A stretch of DNA of 64,000 nt from Mycobacterium lentiflavum (GCF_022374895.2 NZ_CP092423.2:2604001-2668000); one strand, 5' to 3'; shown: positions 32,601 through 42,206, counted from the first letter of the stretch. The notes: generated by a model not told the origin, from the letters alone. Numbers and translations: made by a program.

Positions 32601-35600
32601 TGTCCGACGTCGCAGTCATCGGCCTCGCCTGCAGATTGCCCGGTGCCGCCGGCCCGCGGGGCTTTTGGGAGCTCGTTCGCGACGGGTTGGAGGACACCCG
32701 GCTACCCGGTGACATCGCGGAGTTCGACGCCGACTTCTTCAACCTGTCGCCCCGCGAGGCCAGCGCGATGGATCCACGTCAGCGGATTGCACTCGAACTC
32801 GCCTGGGAACTCTTCGAAGACGCCTTTCTGATACCGGAAACCCTGCGCGGCGAACAGGTTTCGATCTACCTCGGGGCGATGACCGACGACTACGCCGTGC
32901 TGACGCTTCGCGACGGCGCGGACAATCTCGACCATCACTCCTTCGGCGGGGTTACGCGCGCCATGATCGCCAACCGGATCTCCTACGCGCTCGGCTTGCG
33001 GGGGACCAGCATGATCGTCGATTCCGGTCAATCGTCCTCGCTGGTCGCGGTGCACCTGGCCTGCGAAAGCCTGCGCGCGGGCGAGTCGGCGCTGGCGATA
33101 GCCGGTGGGATCCACCTCAACCTGGCCGACGAAACCGCGATGCTCGAAACGGAATTCGGCGCGATGTCGACTTCCGGTCACACCTATGCTTTCGACGGAC
33201 GCGCGGATGGCTATGTGCGGTCCGAGGGTGCCGGCATGGTGCTGTTGAAGCCGTTGGTCGCCGCCCTGACGGACGGAAACAGAATCCGCGCCGTCATCCG
33301 CGCCAGTGCGGTCGGCAATGCCGGCCACAGCTCCGCCGGCCAGACCGTGCCGTCGGTCCCCGGGCAAGCCGACGTCATCCGGCGGGCGCTCGCCCGCGCC
33401 GGGCTGGGCGCCGACGACATCGACTATGTCGAGGCGCACGGCACCGGAACCGAAGTCGGCGACCCGGTCGAGGCGCGGGCACTGGGTGAGATCTTCGCTG
33501 CGCGCCAACAGAACCCGGTACGGGTGGGCTCGGTGAAAACCAACATCGGCCACACCGGCAGTGCGGCCGGAATCGCGGGCTTGCTCAAAGCGATACTGGC
33601 CGTCGAAAACGCGGTGATTCCACCAAGTCTCAACTACGACCCAAACGCGGTCGGCAACGATCTGAGAAGCCATGGGCTGCAGGTGAATACCGCACTGGCA
33701 GCGTGGCCGATCCGGGACCGGCCGCGCCGGGCCGGCGTGTCGTCGTTCGGAATGGGCGGGACGAATGCGCATGTGATCGTCGAGCAGGCGCCCGCACAGC
33801 CGGAAACTGTTGTCGCCGAACCACAACGAGTCACCCCGCTGCCGTGGGTGCTGTCGGCGCGCTCGGAGCAGGCGCTGATCAACCAGGCGGGGCGGTTGGC
33901 CGCCCACCTCACGTCCGACGACGTTGCGACCGTGACGGATGTGGCGTGGTCGCTGGCCACCACGCGGTCGGCCTTCGAACACCGGGCGGTGCTGGTGGGC
34001 AGTGATCGTCTGACCCTCAGCGCGGGCTTGACACGGTTGGCCAACGGAGACCGGGGGGCGGTAGCCGGCCGCGCTCGAGCGGGCGGCAAGACCGCGTTCG
34101 TATTTCCCGGCCAAGGTTCGCAATGGCTGGGAATGGGCCGCCAGCTCTACGGGCGCTTTCCGGTGTTCGCCTTGGCATTCGACGACGCCGTCGAAGCGTT
34201 GGATGTCGCGCTGCGTTCGGGATTGCGCGAGGTGATCTGGGGCGTCGACGCAGAGTTGTTGGCGAATACCGAATATGCACAGCCGGCGCTGTTCGCCACC
34301 GAGGTGGCAGTGGCAGCACTGCTGCAAAGCTGGGGAATCGAACCCGATCTGGTGATGGGTCATTCGGTGGGGGAGATCACCGCCGCACACATCGCGGGCG
34401 TGCTGACGCTCGACGACGCCGCGCGGCTCGTCGCGGCGCGGGGCCGCTTGATGGCGGCGCTGCCGGCCGGCGGCGTGATGATCGCCGTGGCCGCCAGCGA
34501 GGACGCCGTAACGCCGTTGCTCACCGACGGCGTGGCCATCGCGGCGGTCAATGCCCAAAACTCCGTGGTGCTTTCGGGCGCCGAGGCCCCGGTGGCCGCG
34601 GTGGCCGACCGGTTGGCGCAGCAGGGGGTGCGGGTACACCGCCTCGCGGTGTCGCATGCGTTTCATTCGGCCCTGGTAGAACCCATGATTGACGAATTTG
34701 CCCGCCTGATAGCTGACGTCAAAGCCGACGAGCCGCGGATTGGCTTGGTGTCCAACGTGACTGGCGAATTAGCCGGCGCCGACTATGCAACGGCGGAATA
34801 CTGGGTCGAACATGTGCGCCGGCCGGTACGCTTCGTCGACGGCGTCCGCTTGGCGGAATCGTTGGGGGCCAACGTTTTTGTCGAGGTGGGTCCCGCAGCC
34901 GGCCTGAGCGCGGCGGTGGAGCAGTCGCTGAACAACGAGCATGCCGCCGCGGTGGCCACGCTGGTCAAGGAAGAGCCCGAAATCGAGGCGCTGATGAGCG
35001 CGGCTGGGCAACTCTTCGTCCACGGCGCAGCCGTTGATTGGCCGTCGATGGTGAACGGCCTGGGTGGACGTCGTGTCGAGCTGCCGACGTATGGCTTTGC
35101 CCGGCAACGGTTTTGGTTGGGCGCCCGCGCGGACGCGCCGGCGCCGTTGATCGACCGGGCGGCGGATCTGGCCGAGCAGTTGCGAGCACTGGCCCCCGAG
35201 GACCAACACCGGCAGTTGGTGGAACTGGTGCGCGCTCACGCGGCAACGGTGCTGGGGCACGCGAGCGGTCGTGACATCGAGGTCGAGCGCGCCTTTTCCG
35301 ACATCGGTTTTGAATCGCTGTCCGGCGTCGAACTGCGCAACCGGCTGAAAGCCGCTACCGGCTTGGCCTTATCGCGCACGCTGATCTTCGACTTCCCCAC
35401 CCCGTCGGCGCTGGCCGAACAACTGCGTCATCAGCTGCTGCACGACGAACGCGCAGATTCCGACGACGAGAAGACGTGGCAGGCGCTGAAAAAAATTCCG
35501 CTACGCGAACTTCGGCGAACCGGCTTGCTCGACAAGCTCTTGCTGCTCGCGGGCGAGTCGGAGCTGGCAGGTGCCGAACCCGGTGTCAGCAGTGACACCA

Positions 35601-35671
35601 TCGATTCGTTGAGCCCCGATGCGTTGATCGCTATGGCGCTGGAGTCCGACAAAGCGGATGATGTCGAGTGA
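32600..35671 (+). CDS. pks9: Type I PKS with KSQ-AT-ACP architecture (putative loading module)
   Basis: 1023 residues. The KS domain (about 1-425) has Gln144 in place of the active-site Cys (VDSGQSSSLVAVH), while both catalytic His motifs (VEAHGTGTEVGDP and VKTNIGHTGSAAG) are intact. This is the KSQ pattern of decarboxylating loading modules. The AT domain has Ser589 in [11 protein letters not shown] and HAFH at 686-689, predicting malonyl-CoA. The ACP has Ser906 in GFESL. No DH, ER, KR or thioesterase is present. The protein begins directly at the KS with no coiled-coil docking head, but ends in a docking-type tail (IDSLSPDALIAMALESD). These traits fit a starter module that makes acetyl-ACP from malonyl-ACP and passes it to a module with a docking head (Pks7 or Pks8). 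The alternative is a degenerate, inactive extender. It is coupled to pks8 by a one-base overlap. Confidence 0.93.
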   Translation: MSDVAVIGLACRLPGAAGPRGFWELVRDGLEDTRLPGDIAEFDADFFNLSPREASAMDPRQRIALELAWELFEDAFLIPETLRGEQVSIYLGAMTDDYAVLTLRDGADNLDHHSFGGVTRAMIANRISYALGLRGTSMIVDSGQSSSLVAVHLACESLRAGESALAIAGGIHLNLADETAMLETEFGAMSTSGHTYAFDGRADGYVRSEGAGMVLLKPLVAALTDGNRIRAVIRASAVGNAGHSSAGQTVPSVPGQADVIRRALARAGLGADDIDYVEAHGTGTEVGDPVEARALGEIFAARQQNPVRVGSVKTNIGHTGSAAGIAGLLKAILAVENAVIPPSLNYDPNAVGNDLRSHGLQVNTALAAWPIRDRPRRAGVSSFGMGGTNAHVIVEQAPAQPETVVAEPQRVTPLPWVLSARSEQALINQAGRLAAHLTSDDVATVTDVAWSLATTRSAFEHRAVLVGSDRLTLSAGLTRLANGDRGAVAGRARAGGKTAFVFPGQGSQWLGMGRQLYGRFPVFALAFDDAVEALDVALRSGLREVIWGVDAELLANTEYAQPALFATEVAVAALLQSWGIEPDLVMGHSVGEITAAHIAGVLTLDDAARLVAARGRLMAALPAGGVMIAVAASEDAVTPLLTDGVAIAAVNAQNSVVLSGAEAPVAAVADRLAQQGVRVHRLAVSHAFHSALVEPMIDEFARLIADVKADEPRIGLVSNVTGELAGADYATAEYWVEHVRRPVRFVDGVRLAESLGANVFVEVGPAAGLSAAVEQSLNNEHAAAVATLVKEEPEIEALMSAAGQLFVHGAAVDWPSMVNGLGGRRVELPTYGFARQRFWLGARADAPAPLIDRAADLAEQLRALAPEDQHRQLVELVRAHAATVLGHASGRDIEVERAFSDIGFESLSGVELRNRLKAATGLALSRTLIFDFPTPSALAEQLRHQLLHDERADSDDEKTWQALKKIPLRELRRTGLLDKLLLLAGESELAGAEPGVSSDTIDSLSPDALIAMALESDKADDVE

Positions 35672-35817
35672 CGAAATCCACGCTGGCAAGCCTGATTACA
35701 CGTCCCTTTCCGTGAGTGATATCCGACACATGTTGAATAGCCGTATCTTTGCGGCCCTGAACCAGACCGCATAAACTTCCGTGCAATGGGGGGAACCATT
35801 TTAGGTAGAGGTCAGGT

Positions 35818-36888
35818 ATGAGCGTCATCGCAGGTGTGTTCGGTGCAGTGCCACCGCACAGTTACAGCCAGGGCGAGATTACCGACCAATTCGTCAAGTT
35901 CCCGGTCTTGCAGGAACACGAAGCGATCGTCCGGCGTCTGCATGCCGGGGCGAAGGTCAACAGCCGCCACCTGGTCCTGCCTCTGGAGCAGTATCTGTCG
36001 CTGACCGATTTCACCGAAACGAACGAAATCTTCATCGAAAACGCCGTCAACCTCGGGTGCGAGGCCTTGCTGGGTGCTCTCGACGAGGCGGGACTGCAAC
36101 CCCACGACGTCGACGTGATCGCCACCACGACCGTCACCGGCGTCGCGGTGCCGTCGCTGGATGCCCGCATCGCCGGGCGGATCGGCCTGCGCCCGGATGT
36201 TCGCCGGATTCCGCTGTTCGGTCTGGGCTGCGCCGGCGGCGCGGCAGGGGTGGCCTTCCTGCACAGCTATCTGAAGGGTGCGGCGGACGGCGTCGCGGTG
36301 CTGGTGTCCGTTGAGCTGTGCTCGCTGACTTTCCCGACCGTCAAGCCGACGGTATCGGGGCTGGTCTCCACCGCAATGTTCGGCGACGGGGCGGCCGCCG
36401 TGGTGGCCGTCGGCGATCGTCGCGCCGAACAAGACCAGCGGCTGCGTGCCAGCGGCCCCGACATCGTGGATTCCCGCAGCCGCCTCTACCCCGACTCACT
36501 GCACATCATGGCGTGGAACGTCGGCCCCGCCGGCCTGCAGCCGGTGTTCTCCCCGGAGCTGGCGACGATCGTCGAGCGGCACCTGGCCGGCGACGTCGAC
36601 CGATTCCTCAGCGGACACAGCCTGACCAGGGGCGACATCGAGGCGTGGGTGGCCCACCCCGGTGGTCCCAAGGTGATCGATGCGATCGGCAAGAGCCTCG
36701 AGCTGCCCCCCGAGGCGCTCGAGTTGACCTGGCGCTCACTGGGCGAGATCGCCAACCTGTCGTCGGCGTCGGTGCTGCACGTCCTGCGTGACACCATCGC
36801 CAAGCCGCCGGCCGGCGGCAGCCCGGGCCTGATCGTCGCGATGGGCCCCGGATTCTCCTCCGAGCTCGTGCTACTGCGCTGGCACTGA
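35818..36888 (+). CDS. pks11: Type III polyketide synthase (chalcone-synthase-like)
   Basis: A 356-residue paralogue of the pks10 product. Cys138 lies in [15 protein letters not shown], the His in [13 protein letters not shown], and the Asn in [15 protein letters not shown]. Both proteins begin MSVIAGV. It is 146 bp after pks9, with GTAGAGGTCAGGT before the ATG. The gap may contain its own promoter. Compared with the pks10 product it has a short insertion near residue 205 ([13 protein letters not shown]). The two type III enzymes bracket the type I genes, so one or both may receive an acyl chain from the type I modules. The 3' end overlaps the convergent P450 gene by 18 bp. Confidence 0.95.
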   Translation: MSVIAGVFGAVPPHSYSQGEITDQFVKFPVLQEHEAIVRRLHAGAKVNSRHLVLPLEQYLSLTDFTETNEIFIENAVNLGCEALLGALDEAGLQPHDVDVIATTTVTGVAVPSLDARIAGRIGLRPDVRRIPLFGLGCAGGAAGVAFLHSYLKGAADGVAVLVSVELCSLTFPTVKPTVSGLVSTAMFGDGAAAVVAVGDRRAEQDQRLRASGPDIVDSRSRLYPDSLHIMAWNVGPAGLQPVFSPELATIVERHLAGDVDRFLSGHSLTRGDIEAWVAHPGGPKVIDAIGKSLELPPEALELTWRSLGEIANLSSASVLHVLRDTIAKPPAGGSPGLIVAMGPGFSSELVLLRWH

Positions 36889-38169
36889 GTCGGCGATTTC
36901 GACGACCAGCCCCGGGGTGGGACTGAGCGCGGCGAGGTTGGCCGCCCGGATTCGCTGAGCGGGCAACCGCAGGGTGGTTCGGGCCACCAGCCGGGCAAGC
37001 ATGGTCGTCATCTCGGTCGTCGCCATCGCCGCCCCGATGCAGCGGTGCAGCCCGCCGCTGAACGGAATGAACTCGTGCGGTGCGGGCTTGCGGTAATCGG
37101 GAGAATCCGGGTCCCACCGTCGGGGCCGGAACTCGCGCGGATCCGGCCACACCTCGGGCAGCCGATGGGTGACGTAGGCGCTGAAGATCAGCAATCGACC
37201 CGCGCGGATCCGGTGTCCGTCGAAGCTGAGGTCGCGCATCACGCGGCGGGCGGAGATCACCGCGGGCGAGTACAGCCGAAGCGTCTCGTGGACCACGCCG
37301 TTGAGGTAGGTCAGCGCGCCGAGGTTGGCGGCGCTGGGCGGCTCGTCGCCGAGCACCCGGCGAACCTCGTCGGCGGCGTTGTCCCAGGCGCCCGGCAGGG
37401 TCAGCAGCGTGTAGATCGCCCAGGCCAGCGCGCCGCTGGTGGTCTCGTAGCCGGCGGTGATCAGCGAAATGATCGAGTCGCGAATCTCGTTGTTGCTCAA
37501 TGCATATCCCTCATCGCCGCGACCGTTGATCAACATGGTTAGCAGGTGGTCGTCGGGTCTGGGCGCGGTGCGGGCGTCGGCGATCAGGCTGTCGATGAAG
37601 TCGTTGAGGCGCTGGCGGGCAGCCATCGCTCGCCGCCATCCGCGGGAGTTGAGACGCCGCTGCAGCGCCACGACCTGGGGCAGCTGGTGGGTCAGGTCCA
37701 GCAGCGGCTGGAGTTGCTCACCGAGGAAGTCGGAGTGCGCCGCCAAGCGTGAGCCGAACAGGCTCTCCGCGGTGCTGCGCCGCACCGCGCCGCGGCACTG
37801 CTGGTAGATGTCCAGCCGTTGCCCCCGCCGCCAGCCGTCGATCGTGGCGTCGATATTGGACACCATGGTCTGCACGTAGTCCTGGATCTGCCGGTGGCGC
37901 AGCCCCGGGGCCACCACGCTGCGGCGACGGCGGTGATCGTCCCCGTCACTGACGATCAGCGCGGTGGGCCCGTCGACCCATGCGAGGTTCTCGAACGTCC
38001 GCGCCCAGCTGAACGCGTCGGCGTTGGCGAACACGAATTTGTTGGCCTCGGGGCCGAGCAGATAGGTGTAGCCGTGCCGGCCGACGCCGGAATTGATCAC
38101 CGGGCCCCGCAGCCGGTATAGGGCGAGCAACCCTTCGCCGGGCAGGTAGCGGATCGGTGGCTTGCTCAT
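36871..38169 (-). CDS. cyp139: Cytochrome P450 of the CYP139 type
   Basis: Haem monooxygenase of 432 residues. The cysteine ligand is Cys377 in [18 protein letters not shown]. The K-helix ExxR is in [11 protein letters not shown], and the I-helix oxygen-activation motif is [12 protein letters not shown]. There is no membrane anchor, so it is cytosolic and needs separate redox partners, which are not encoded nearby. It lies 5 bp downstream of the ABC-F gene on the same strand, so the two are probably cotranscribed, converging on pks11. Synteny with cyp139 next to pks11 in M. tuberculosis suggests it tailors the polyketide product. The reaction is unknown. Confidence 0.93.
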   Translation of the reverse strand: MSKPPIRYLPGEGLLALYRLRGPVINSGVGRHGYTYLLGPEANKFVFANADAFSWARTFENLAWVDGPTALIVSDGDDHRRRRSVVAPGLRHRQIQDYVQTMVSNIDATIDGWRRGQRLDIYQQCRGAVRRSTAESLFGSRLAAHSDFLGEQLQPLLDLTHQLPQVVALQRRLNSRGWRRAMAARQRLNDFIDSLIADARTAPRPDDHLLTMLINGRGDEGYALSNNEIRDSIISLITAGYETTSGALAWAIYTLLTLPGAWDNAADEVRRVLGDEPPSAANLGALTYLNGVVHETLRLYSPAVISARRVMRDLSFDGHRIRAGRLLIFSAYVTHRLPEVWPDPREFRPRRWDPDSPDYRKPAPHEFIPFSGGLHRCIGAAMATTEMTTMLARLVARTTLRLPAQRIRAANLAALSPTPGLVVEIADSVPAQ

Positions 38170-38174
38170 AGTGA

Positions 38175-39941
38175 CTATTCGACCATTTCCGAGAGCTCCA
38201 GCCAGCGACTTTCCAGCGTGGCGACTTCGTCTTCCAGGGCCCGCAGCTCGCTCGTCAGCCGGGTGATGCCGACGTGGTCGGACTGGTCGTGGTCGGCGAG
38301 TTCGACGTGTTTGGCCGTAATCCGGTCGGCCAGCCGGGCCAGCTGGCGGTCGACCGAGGCCAGCTCCTTCTCGGCGGCGCGACGTTGCGCGCCGCTCATC
38401 GCCGCGGTGTCGGGGGTCGCCCGCGGCGGGTGCGCCCCAGGCGCGGAATCCGCAGTCAACCGCAGGTATTCGTCGACGCCGCCCGGCAGGTGGCGCAGCC
38501 GGCCGTCGAGAATCGCGTACTGCTGATCGGTGATGCGTTCCAGCAGATAGCGGTCGTGCGAGACGACGATCAGGGTGCCGGGCCAGGAGTCGAGCAAATC
38601 CTCGGTGGCCGTGAGCATGTCGGTGTCGACGTCGTTGGTGGGCTCGTCGAGGAGCAGGACGTTCGGCTCGGACAGCAAGGTCAGCATCAGCTGCAGGCGC
38701 CGACGCTGCCCGCCGGACAGCTCGCCGACTCGCGCGGAGAGCTCGGTGAAGCCGAGTCGCTCCAGCAGCTGGGCCGGGGTGACCTCGCGGCCCTCGACCT
38801 CGTACCCTCCGCGCAGCCGGCCCAGCACGTCGGCGATCCGGTCGTCGGCAAGGTCGGCTAGCCGATCGCCTTGTTGATCGAGCACCGCCAGCGCAACGGT
38901 CTTGCCGCGCTTCACGCGCCCGGTGTCCGGCGCGATGGTGCCGGCGATCAACCCCAGCAGCGTGGACTTGCCCGCGCCGTTGGCGCCGACGATGCCGGTC
39001 CGTTCACCAGGCGCGATCCGCCATTCGACATCGCGCAGCACCGGACGCCCGCCGAATGAAACGGAGACGTCGAGCAGGTCGATCACGTCCTTGCCTAGCC
39101 GGGCCGTCGCCAGCTTGGCCAGCTCGACGGTGTTGCGCAGCGGCGGCACGTCGGCGATCAGCTGGTTGGCGGCGTCGATCCGGAACTTCGGCTTGGAGGT
39201 CCGCGCCGGCGGGCCGCGGCGCAGCCAGGCCAGCTCCTTGCGCATCAGGTTCTGCCGCTTGGCCTCCACCGCGGCGGCCTGCCGGTCCCGTTCGACGCGC
39301 TGCAGCACGTACGCCGCGTAGCCGCCCTCGAAGGGTTCGACGATCCCGTCGTGCACCTCCCAGGTCGTGGTGGCGACCTCATCGAGAAACCATCGGTCGT
39401 GCGTCACCACCAGCAGCCCGCCGGTGTTGCGCGCCCAGCGCTGTTGGAGGTGGCCGGCCAGCCAGGTGATGCCCTCGATATCGAGGTGGTTGGTCGGCTC
39501 GTCGAGGGCGATAACGTCCCACTCGCCGATCAGCAGCCTGGCCAGCTGCACTCGTCGCCGTTGCCCACCGCTGAGCGTGGAAATCATTGCATCCCAAGCG
39601 ATATCGGCTACCAGACCGCCGACCACATCGCGGATGCGCGGGTCGCCGGCCCACTGATGCTCGGGTTGATCGCCAACCAGCGTCCAGCCGACGGTGTGTT
39701 GCGGGTCCAGGGTGTCGGCCTGGCTCAGCGTGCCGACCCGCAATCCGCTGCGTTGGGTGACCCGCCCGGAGTTGGGCGGCAGCTGACCGCTCAGCAGGCG
39801 CAGCAGGCTGGACTTGCCGTCGCCGTTGCGACCGACGATGCCGATGCGCGCGCCGTCATTGACCCCGAGCGAGATCGAATCGAATACCACTTGAGTCGGG
39901 TATTCGAGGTGAACGGCCTCGGCCCCCAGAAGGTGCGCCAC
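38175..39941 (-). CDS. ABC-F family ATPase (duplicated ATP-binding domains, no membrane domain)
   Basis: 588 residues with two ABC domains and no hydrophobic segment. Domain 1 has Walker A GIVGRNGDGKSSLL, signature LSGGQRRRVQLARLL and Walker B VIALDEPTNHLD. Domain 2 has GIVGANGAGKSTLL, LSGGQRRRLQLMLTLL and VLLLDEPTNDVD. A linker (about residues 200-290) joins them and a coiled-coil tail (about 515-588) follows. ABC-F proteins act on the ribosome in translation or antibiotic protection, so the old label macrolide transporter is doubtful. In M. tuberculosis the homologue is recalled as split into Rv1668c (372 residues) and Rv1667c (217), which together equal this length. Here it is intact. GTG start at 39941. 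It is upstream of and close to cyp139. Confidence 0.93.
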   Translation of the reverse strand: MAHLLGAEAVHLEYPTQVVFDSISLGVNDGARIGIVGRNGDGKSSLLRLLSGQLPPNSGRVTQRSGLRVGTLSQADTLDPQHTVGWTLVGDQPEHQWAGDPRIRDVVGGLVADIAWDAMISTLSGGQRRRVQLARLLIGEWDVIALDEPTNHLDIEGITWLAGHLQQRWARNTGGLLVVTHDRWFLDEVATTTWEVHDGIVEPFEGGYAAYVLQRVERDRQAAAVEAKRQNLMRKELAWLRRGPPARTSKPKFRIDAANQLIADVPPLRNTVELAKLATARLGKDVIDLLDVSVSFGGRPVLRDVEWRIAPGERTGIVGANGAGKSTLLGLIAGTIAPDTGRVKRGKTVALAVLDQQGDRLADLADDRIADVLGRLRGGYEVEGREVTPAQLLERLGFTELSARVGELSGGQRRRLQLMLTLLSEPNVLLLDEPTNDVDTDMLTATEDLLDSWPGTLIVVSHDRYLLERITDQQYAILDGRLRHLPGGVDEYLRLTADSAPGAHPPRATPDTAAMSGAQRRAAEKELASVDRQLARLADRITAKHVELADHDQSDHVGITRLTSELRALEDEVATLESRWLELSEMVE

Positions 39942-39982
39942 CGGGCCGAGGCTAGCAAGACGTCGACCCCGGACTGGCCCAG

Positions 39983-40153
39983 GTGACCAATCCTTCCGGA
40001 TCCGTCTCGGTCGCCGCCCTCCCGGACGGCGGCGTCGTGCAGATGAAACTAGACGACGAACTCATCGTAGGGGCCGCGGAATTGCCGACATCCGACCAGG
40101 CCGACGCGGCACAAGCGCACGTGTTCGCCACCCGCTACGTCGACACCGATTGA
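39983..40153 (+). CDS. Doubtful small ORF, 56 codons
   Basis: A GTG at 39983 opens VTNPSGSVSVAALPDGGVVQ and ends at 40153, just 3 bp before the convergent secretion-associated gene ends. The pattern (short beta strands, acidic tail) loosely recalls the N-terminal part of YbaB/EspL-like proteins found next to ESX substrate genes, so it could be a remnant of such a gene. Too short to classify, and it may be non-coding. Confidence 0.25.
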   Translation: MTNPSGSVSVAALPDGGVVQMKLDDELIVGAAELPTSDQADAAQAHVFATRYVDTD

Positions 40154-40156
40154 CCT

Positions 40157-42028
40157 TCACTTAGCTCCGTCGGCGGGAGGCGCAGGTGGAGCGGGATCGA
40201 CCTTGCGCGGGCGACGACCAATGACACCCTCGGTCCACGGCCGCTCCTCGGTGTAGACAGCGGCGTCGTCCGGCTGCACGCGCTTGGCCGTGCCGCCCGC
40301 TTTATTCTGACCGGCGCCGAGCCCGCCCATCGCCGCCCCGCCTCCCATTGCTCCGGCGGTCCCCGGCGTGCCCGAGCTCGCACCGTGCAGACCGGATCCG
40401 GCCGCCGACCGCGCCACCGACTCGGGATCCATCGCGATCTGCCCCTTCGGCATCTGCAGCCCCGTAGGCGGTTGTGCCGCGTTCGGCGGTTGCAACGGTG
40501 GCTGCAACCGTGGCGGCGTGCCGATTCCACTGCCGCCCAACGGTATTCCGGCGCCAGCGCCCGCCGAAGCGGCCGGGGCCAGATGCGGTGGGTGCCCACC
40601 CGGGGGCAGCGGTGGGATCAACGGCGCGCCCGGCGTGGGGCCCGCCGCAGCAGGCTTGGGGCCCACGCCTTTTGCCATGTTCGCGAACTGGCCCGCGGCG
40701 CCCATCAGCTTCGACGGGGACGGTAGCGGCAGCTTCGGCATGCCGGCGCCTGCCGACTTGGCAAGGGCGGCCTGCTGGGCGCTCATGGATTTGGCGAAGT
40801 TCGCGGTCGCCGCCTTCTGCTGTTCCTGCGCTTGCTTTTGCGCCTGCCGCGCGATGTCCTGCGCCTCTTCGCGCGCTTTTCGCGCCTCTTCCTGTGCTTC
40901 CTGCCGTGCTTTGCGCGCTTCCTCTCGTCCCTTCTCCGCCTCCTCTTTCTGCGCTTTCAGCATCGCTTGCATGGGCTGCATAGCCCGTTGCTGTGACCGA
41001 TCCGCTATCTCCTGTGCCTTCTCTTCGGGCGTCTTGAGGAGATCGGCGTCCGCTCGATCGGGCGGCATCGAAAGATTGATCACCGACCACGGCAAACCAG
41101 CTTGTTTGCGGTATTCGACCCGCACGTCTTCGGACATCTTCTGCAGCCGCTTATAGGCCTCGTAGTCGCGGCTGGAGATTCTCTTCGAAGTCAACTTGGT
41201 GTGCAGGGGTTCCACTTGTTCCGGACGGGGGTGTTGAACGACCGCGACACAATGTGCTGAGGCGAGCGCCCGCGCCTGTTGGCTCAGCAGCGCGCAGTTG
41301 GCCGCCATCTGGTTCAGCCACACCCGGTGCAGCTCGAACTGCTTCTCGACCTGGGTAACCGCCGCCCCGCGCCAGGACTCGAAGGGCCGGAACCGCAGCG
41401 CGGCGTCCCGCAGTTTCCCCTCATAGGCACCCCAGTTGTCGGCAAATCGGAATAACGCCGTTGCGCGCGCATCGCCCGCATTGATTTGTTTCGCCGCGTC
41501 TCTGACGCGCAGAAACACGTTGTCCGCCTGCAGCACCAACGCTCTGGTCCCGTCTCCCAACCACGACGGGCTGGTGGGCGGGGGGACATACGAGCCGACG
41601 GCGTCGGGCCGGAGTTGGTACGCGGACGGGCGCCGCAGCGTGGCCGAGAAAGCCGGCATGGCCGACGTCAGTTTGTTCGCGGCCTCCGAGTCGACGCCGT
41701 CGTATTTTATGGCGGCATGGACTAGCAACTCTGCCAGACGCCGCCACCGCTCTTCGCCTGTCTTGAGGGCCATCGACACGTTGTGGGCGGATCGCTGCAG
41801 CACGGTGGCCGCGTTGAAGACCATCGCGAGCTCGCATGGAGCTGTGGGTGCGTCGTCGGGCCATTGCGGCATGGCCTCAGCCAGGTCTTTGGCCCTGTCG
41901 ATCAGCTCCTGCGGCTCGACACTGAGCGTCGATGGTGGGCGTTCCGGGGGCTTGACGACACTCGGCACGCTCGGTTGCTGGACACTGATCGCCGGCAGTC
42001 CGCGTGACGACGGTGGTAGTTTCACCAT
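40157..42028 (-). CDS. Putative type VII (ESX) secretion-associated protein with YxxxD motif and coiled-coil
   Basis: 623 residues. A Pro-rich N-terminus (1-35) is followed by a helical region (36-320) containing W95 and then KYDGVDSEAANKL, where Tyr109-Asp113 form a YxxxD signal typical of mycobacterial type VII substrates. Residues about 340-420 are a highly charged Glu/Ala/Arg/Lys/Gln coiled coil. The rest is Gly/Pro/Ala-rich, ending with VYTEERPWTEGVIGRR and a Pro-rich tail. There is no Sec signal peptide. The layout resembles ESX-1 type Esp substrates, but I cannot name an orthologue. ATG at 42028 has an AGGA 7 bases upstream. It lies 246 bp downstream of the EspK-like gene on the same strand. 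M. tuberculosis lacks this pair at this locus. Confidence 0.7.
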   Translation of the reverse strand: MVKLPPSSRGLPAISVQQPSVPSVVKPPERPPSTLSVEPQELIDRAKDLAEAMPQWPDDAPTAPCELAMVFNAATVLQRSAHNVSMALKTGEERWRRLAELLVHAAIKYDGVDSEAANKLTSAMPAFSATLRRPSAYQLRPDAVGSYVPPPTSPSWLGDGTRALVLQADNVFLRVRDAAKQINAGDARATALFRFADNWGAYEGKLRDAALRFRPFESWRGAAVTQVEKQFELHRVWLNQMAANCALLSQQARALASAHCVAVVQHPRPEQVEPLHTKLTSKRISSRDYEAYKRLQKMSEDVRVEYRKQAGLPWSVINLSMPPDRADADLLKTPEEKAQEIADRSQQRAMQPMQAMLKAQKEEAEKGREEARKARQEAQEEARKAREEAQDIARQAQKQAQEQQKAATANFAKSMSAQQAALAKSAGAGMPKLPLPSPSKLMGAAGQFANMAKGVGPKPAAAGPTPGAPLIPPLPPGGHPPHLAPAASAGAGAGIPLGGSGIGTPPRLQPPLQPPNAAQPPTGLQMPKGQIAMDPESVARSAAGSGLHGASSGTPGTAGAMGGGAAMGGLGAGQNKAGGTAKRVQPDDAAVYTEERPWTEGVIGRRPRKVDPAPPAPPADGAK

Positions 42029-42192
42029 CCCAATCCTGTTCTGCTGCTACCAATCGGCGTGCTGACACCGCTGCGAATTGACGTGGTGAGCACATGGGAG
42101 TGTTGCAACGAGGCGATCCGTATTGCGCCGGGCTGAATTGTCTGCCCAGACAAACCCGACGCCTGGGAGCCTAATCGACATTCGGCTTTTCG

Positions 42193-42206
42193 GCGTGATA
42201 TCACGC
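42193..42206. promoter_or_regulatory. Perfect 14-bp palindrome between the two secretion-associated genes
   Basis: GCGTGATATCACGC is fully self-complementary and lies 165 bp upstream of the minus-strand start at 42028, in the 246-bp gap. It is a plausible regulator site for the downstream gene. No T-run follows, so it is not a terminator. The regulator is unknown. Confidence 0.3.

Noticed and set aside
32600..35671. Pks9 as an ordinary extender module
   Set aside because: The active-site Cys is Gln, so normal Claisen condensation by this KS is not expected; the KSQ reading is favoured.
35672..35817. Possible terminator between pks9 and pks11
   Set aside because: No stable inverted repeat followed by a T-run could be found; the gap may hold only a promoter.
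40021..40153. A confident YbaB/EspL-type gene at 39983-40153
   Set aside because: Only 56 codons, no ribosome binding site and weak similarity; kept only as a low-confidence feature.
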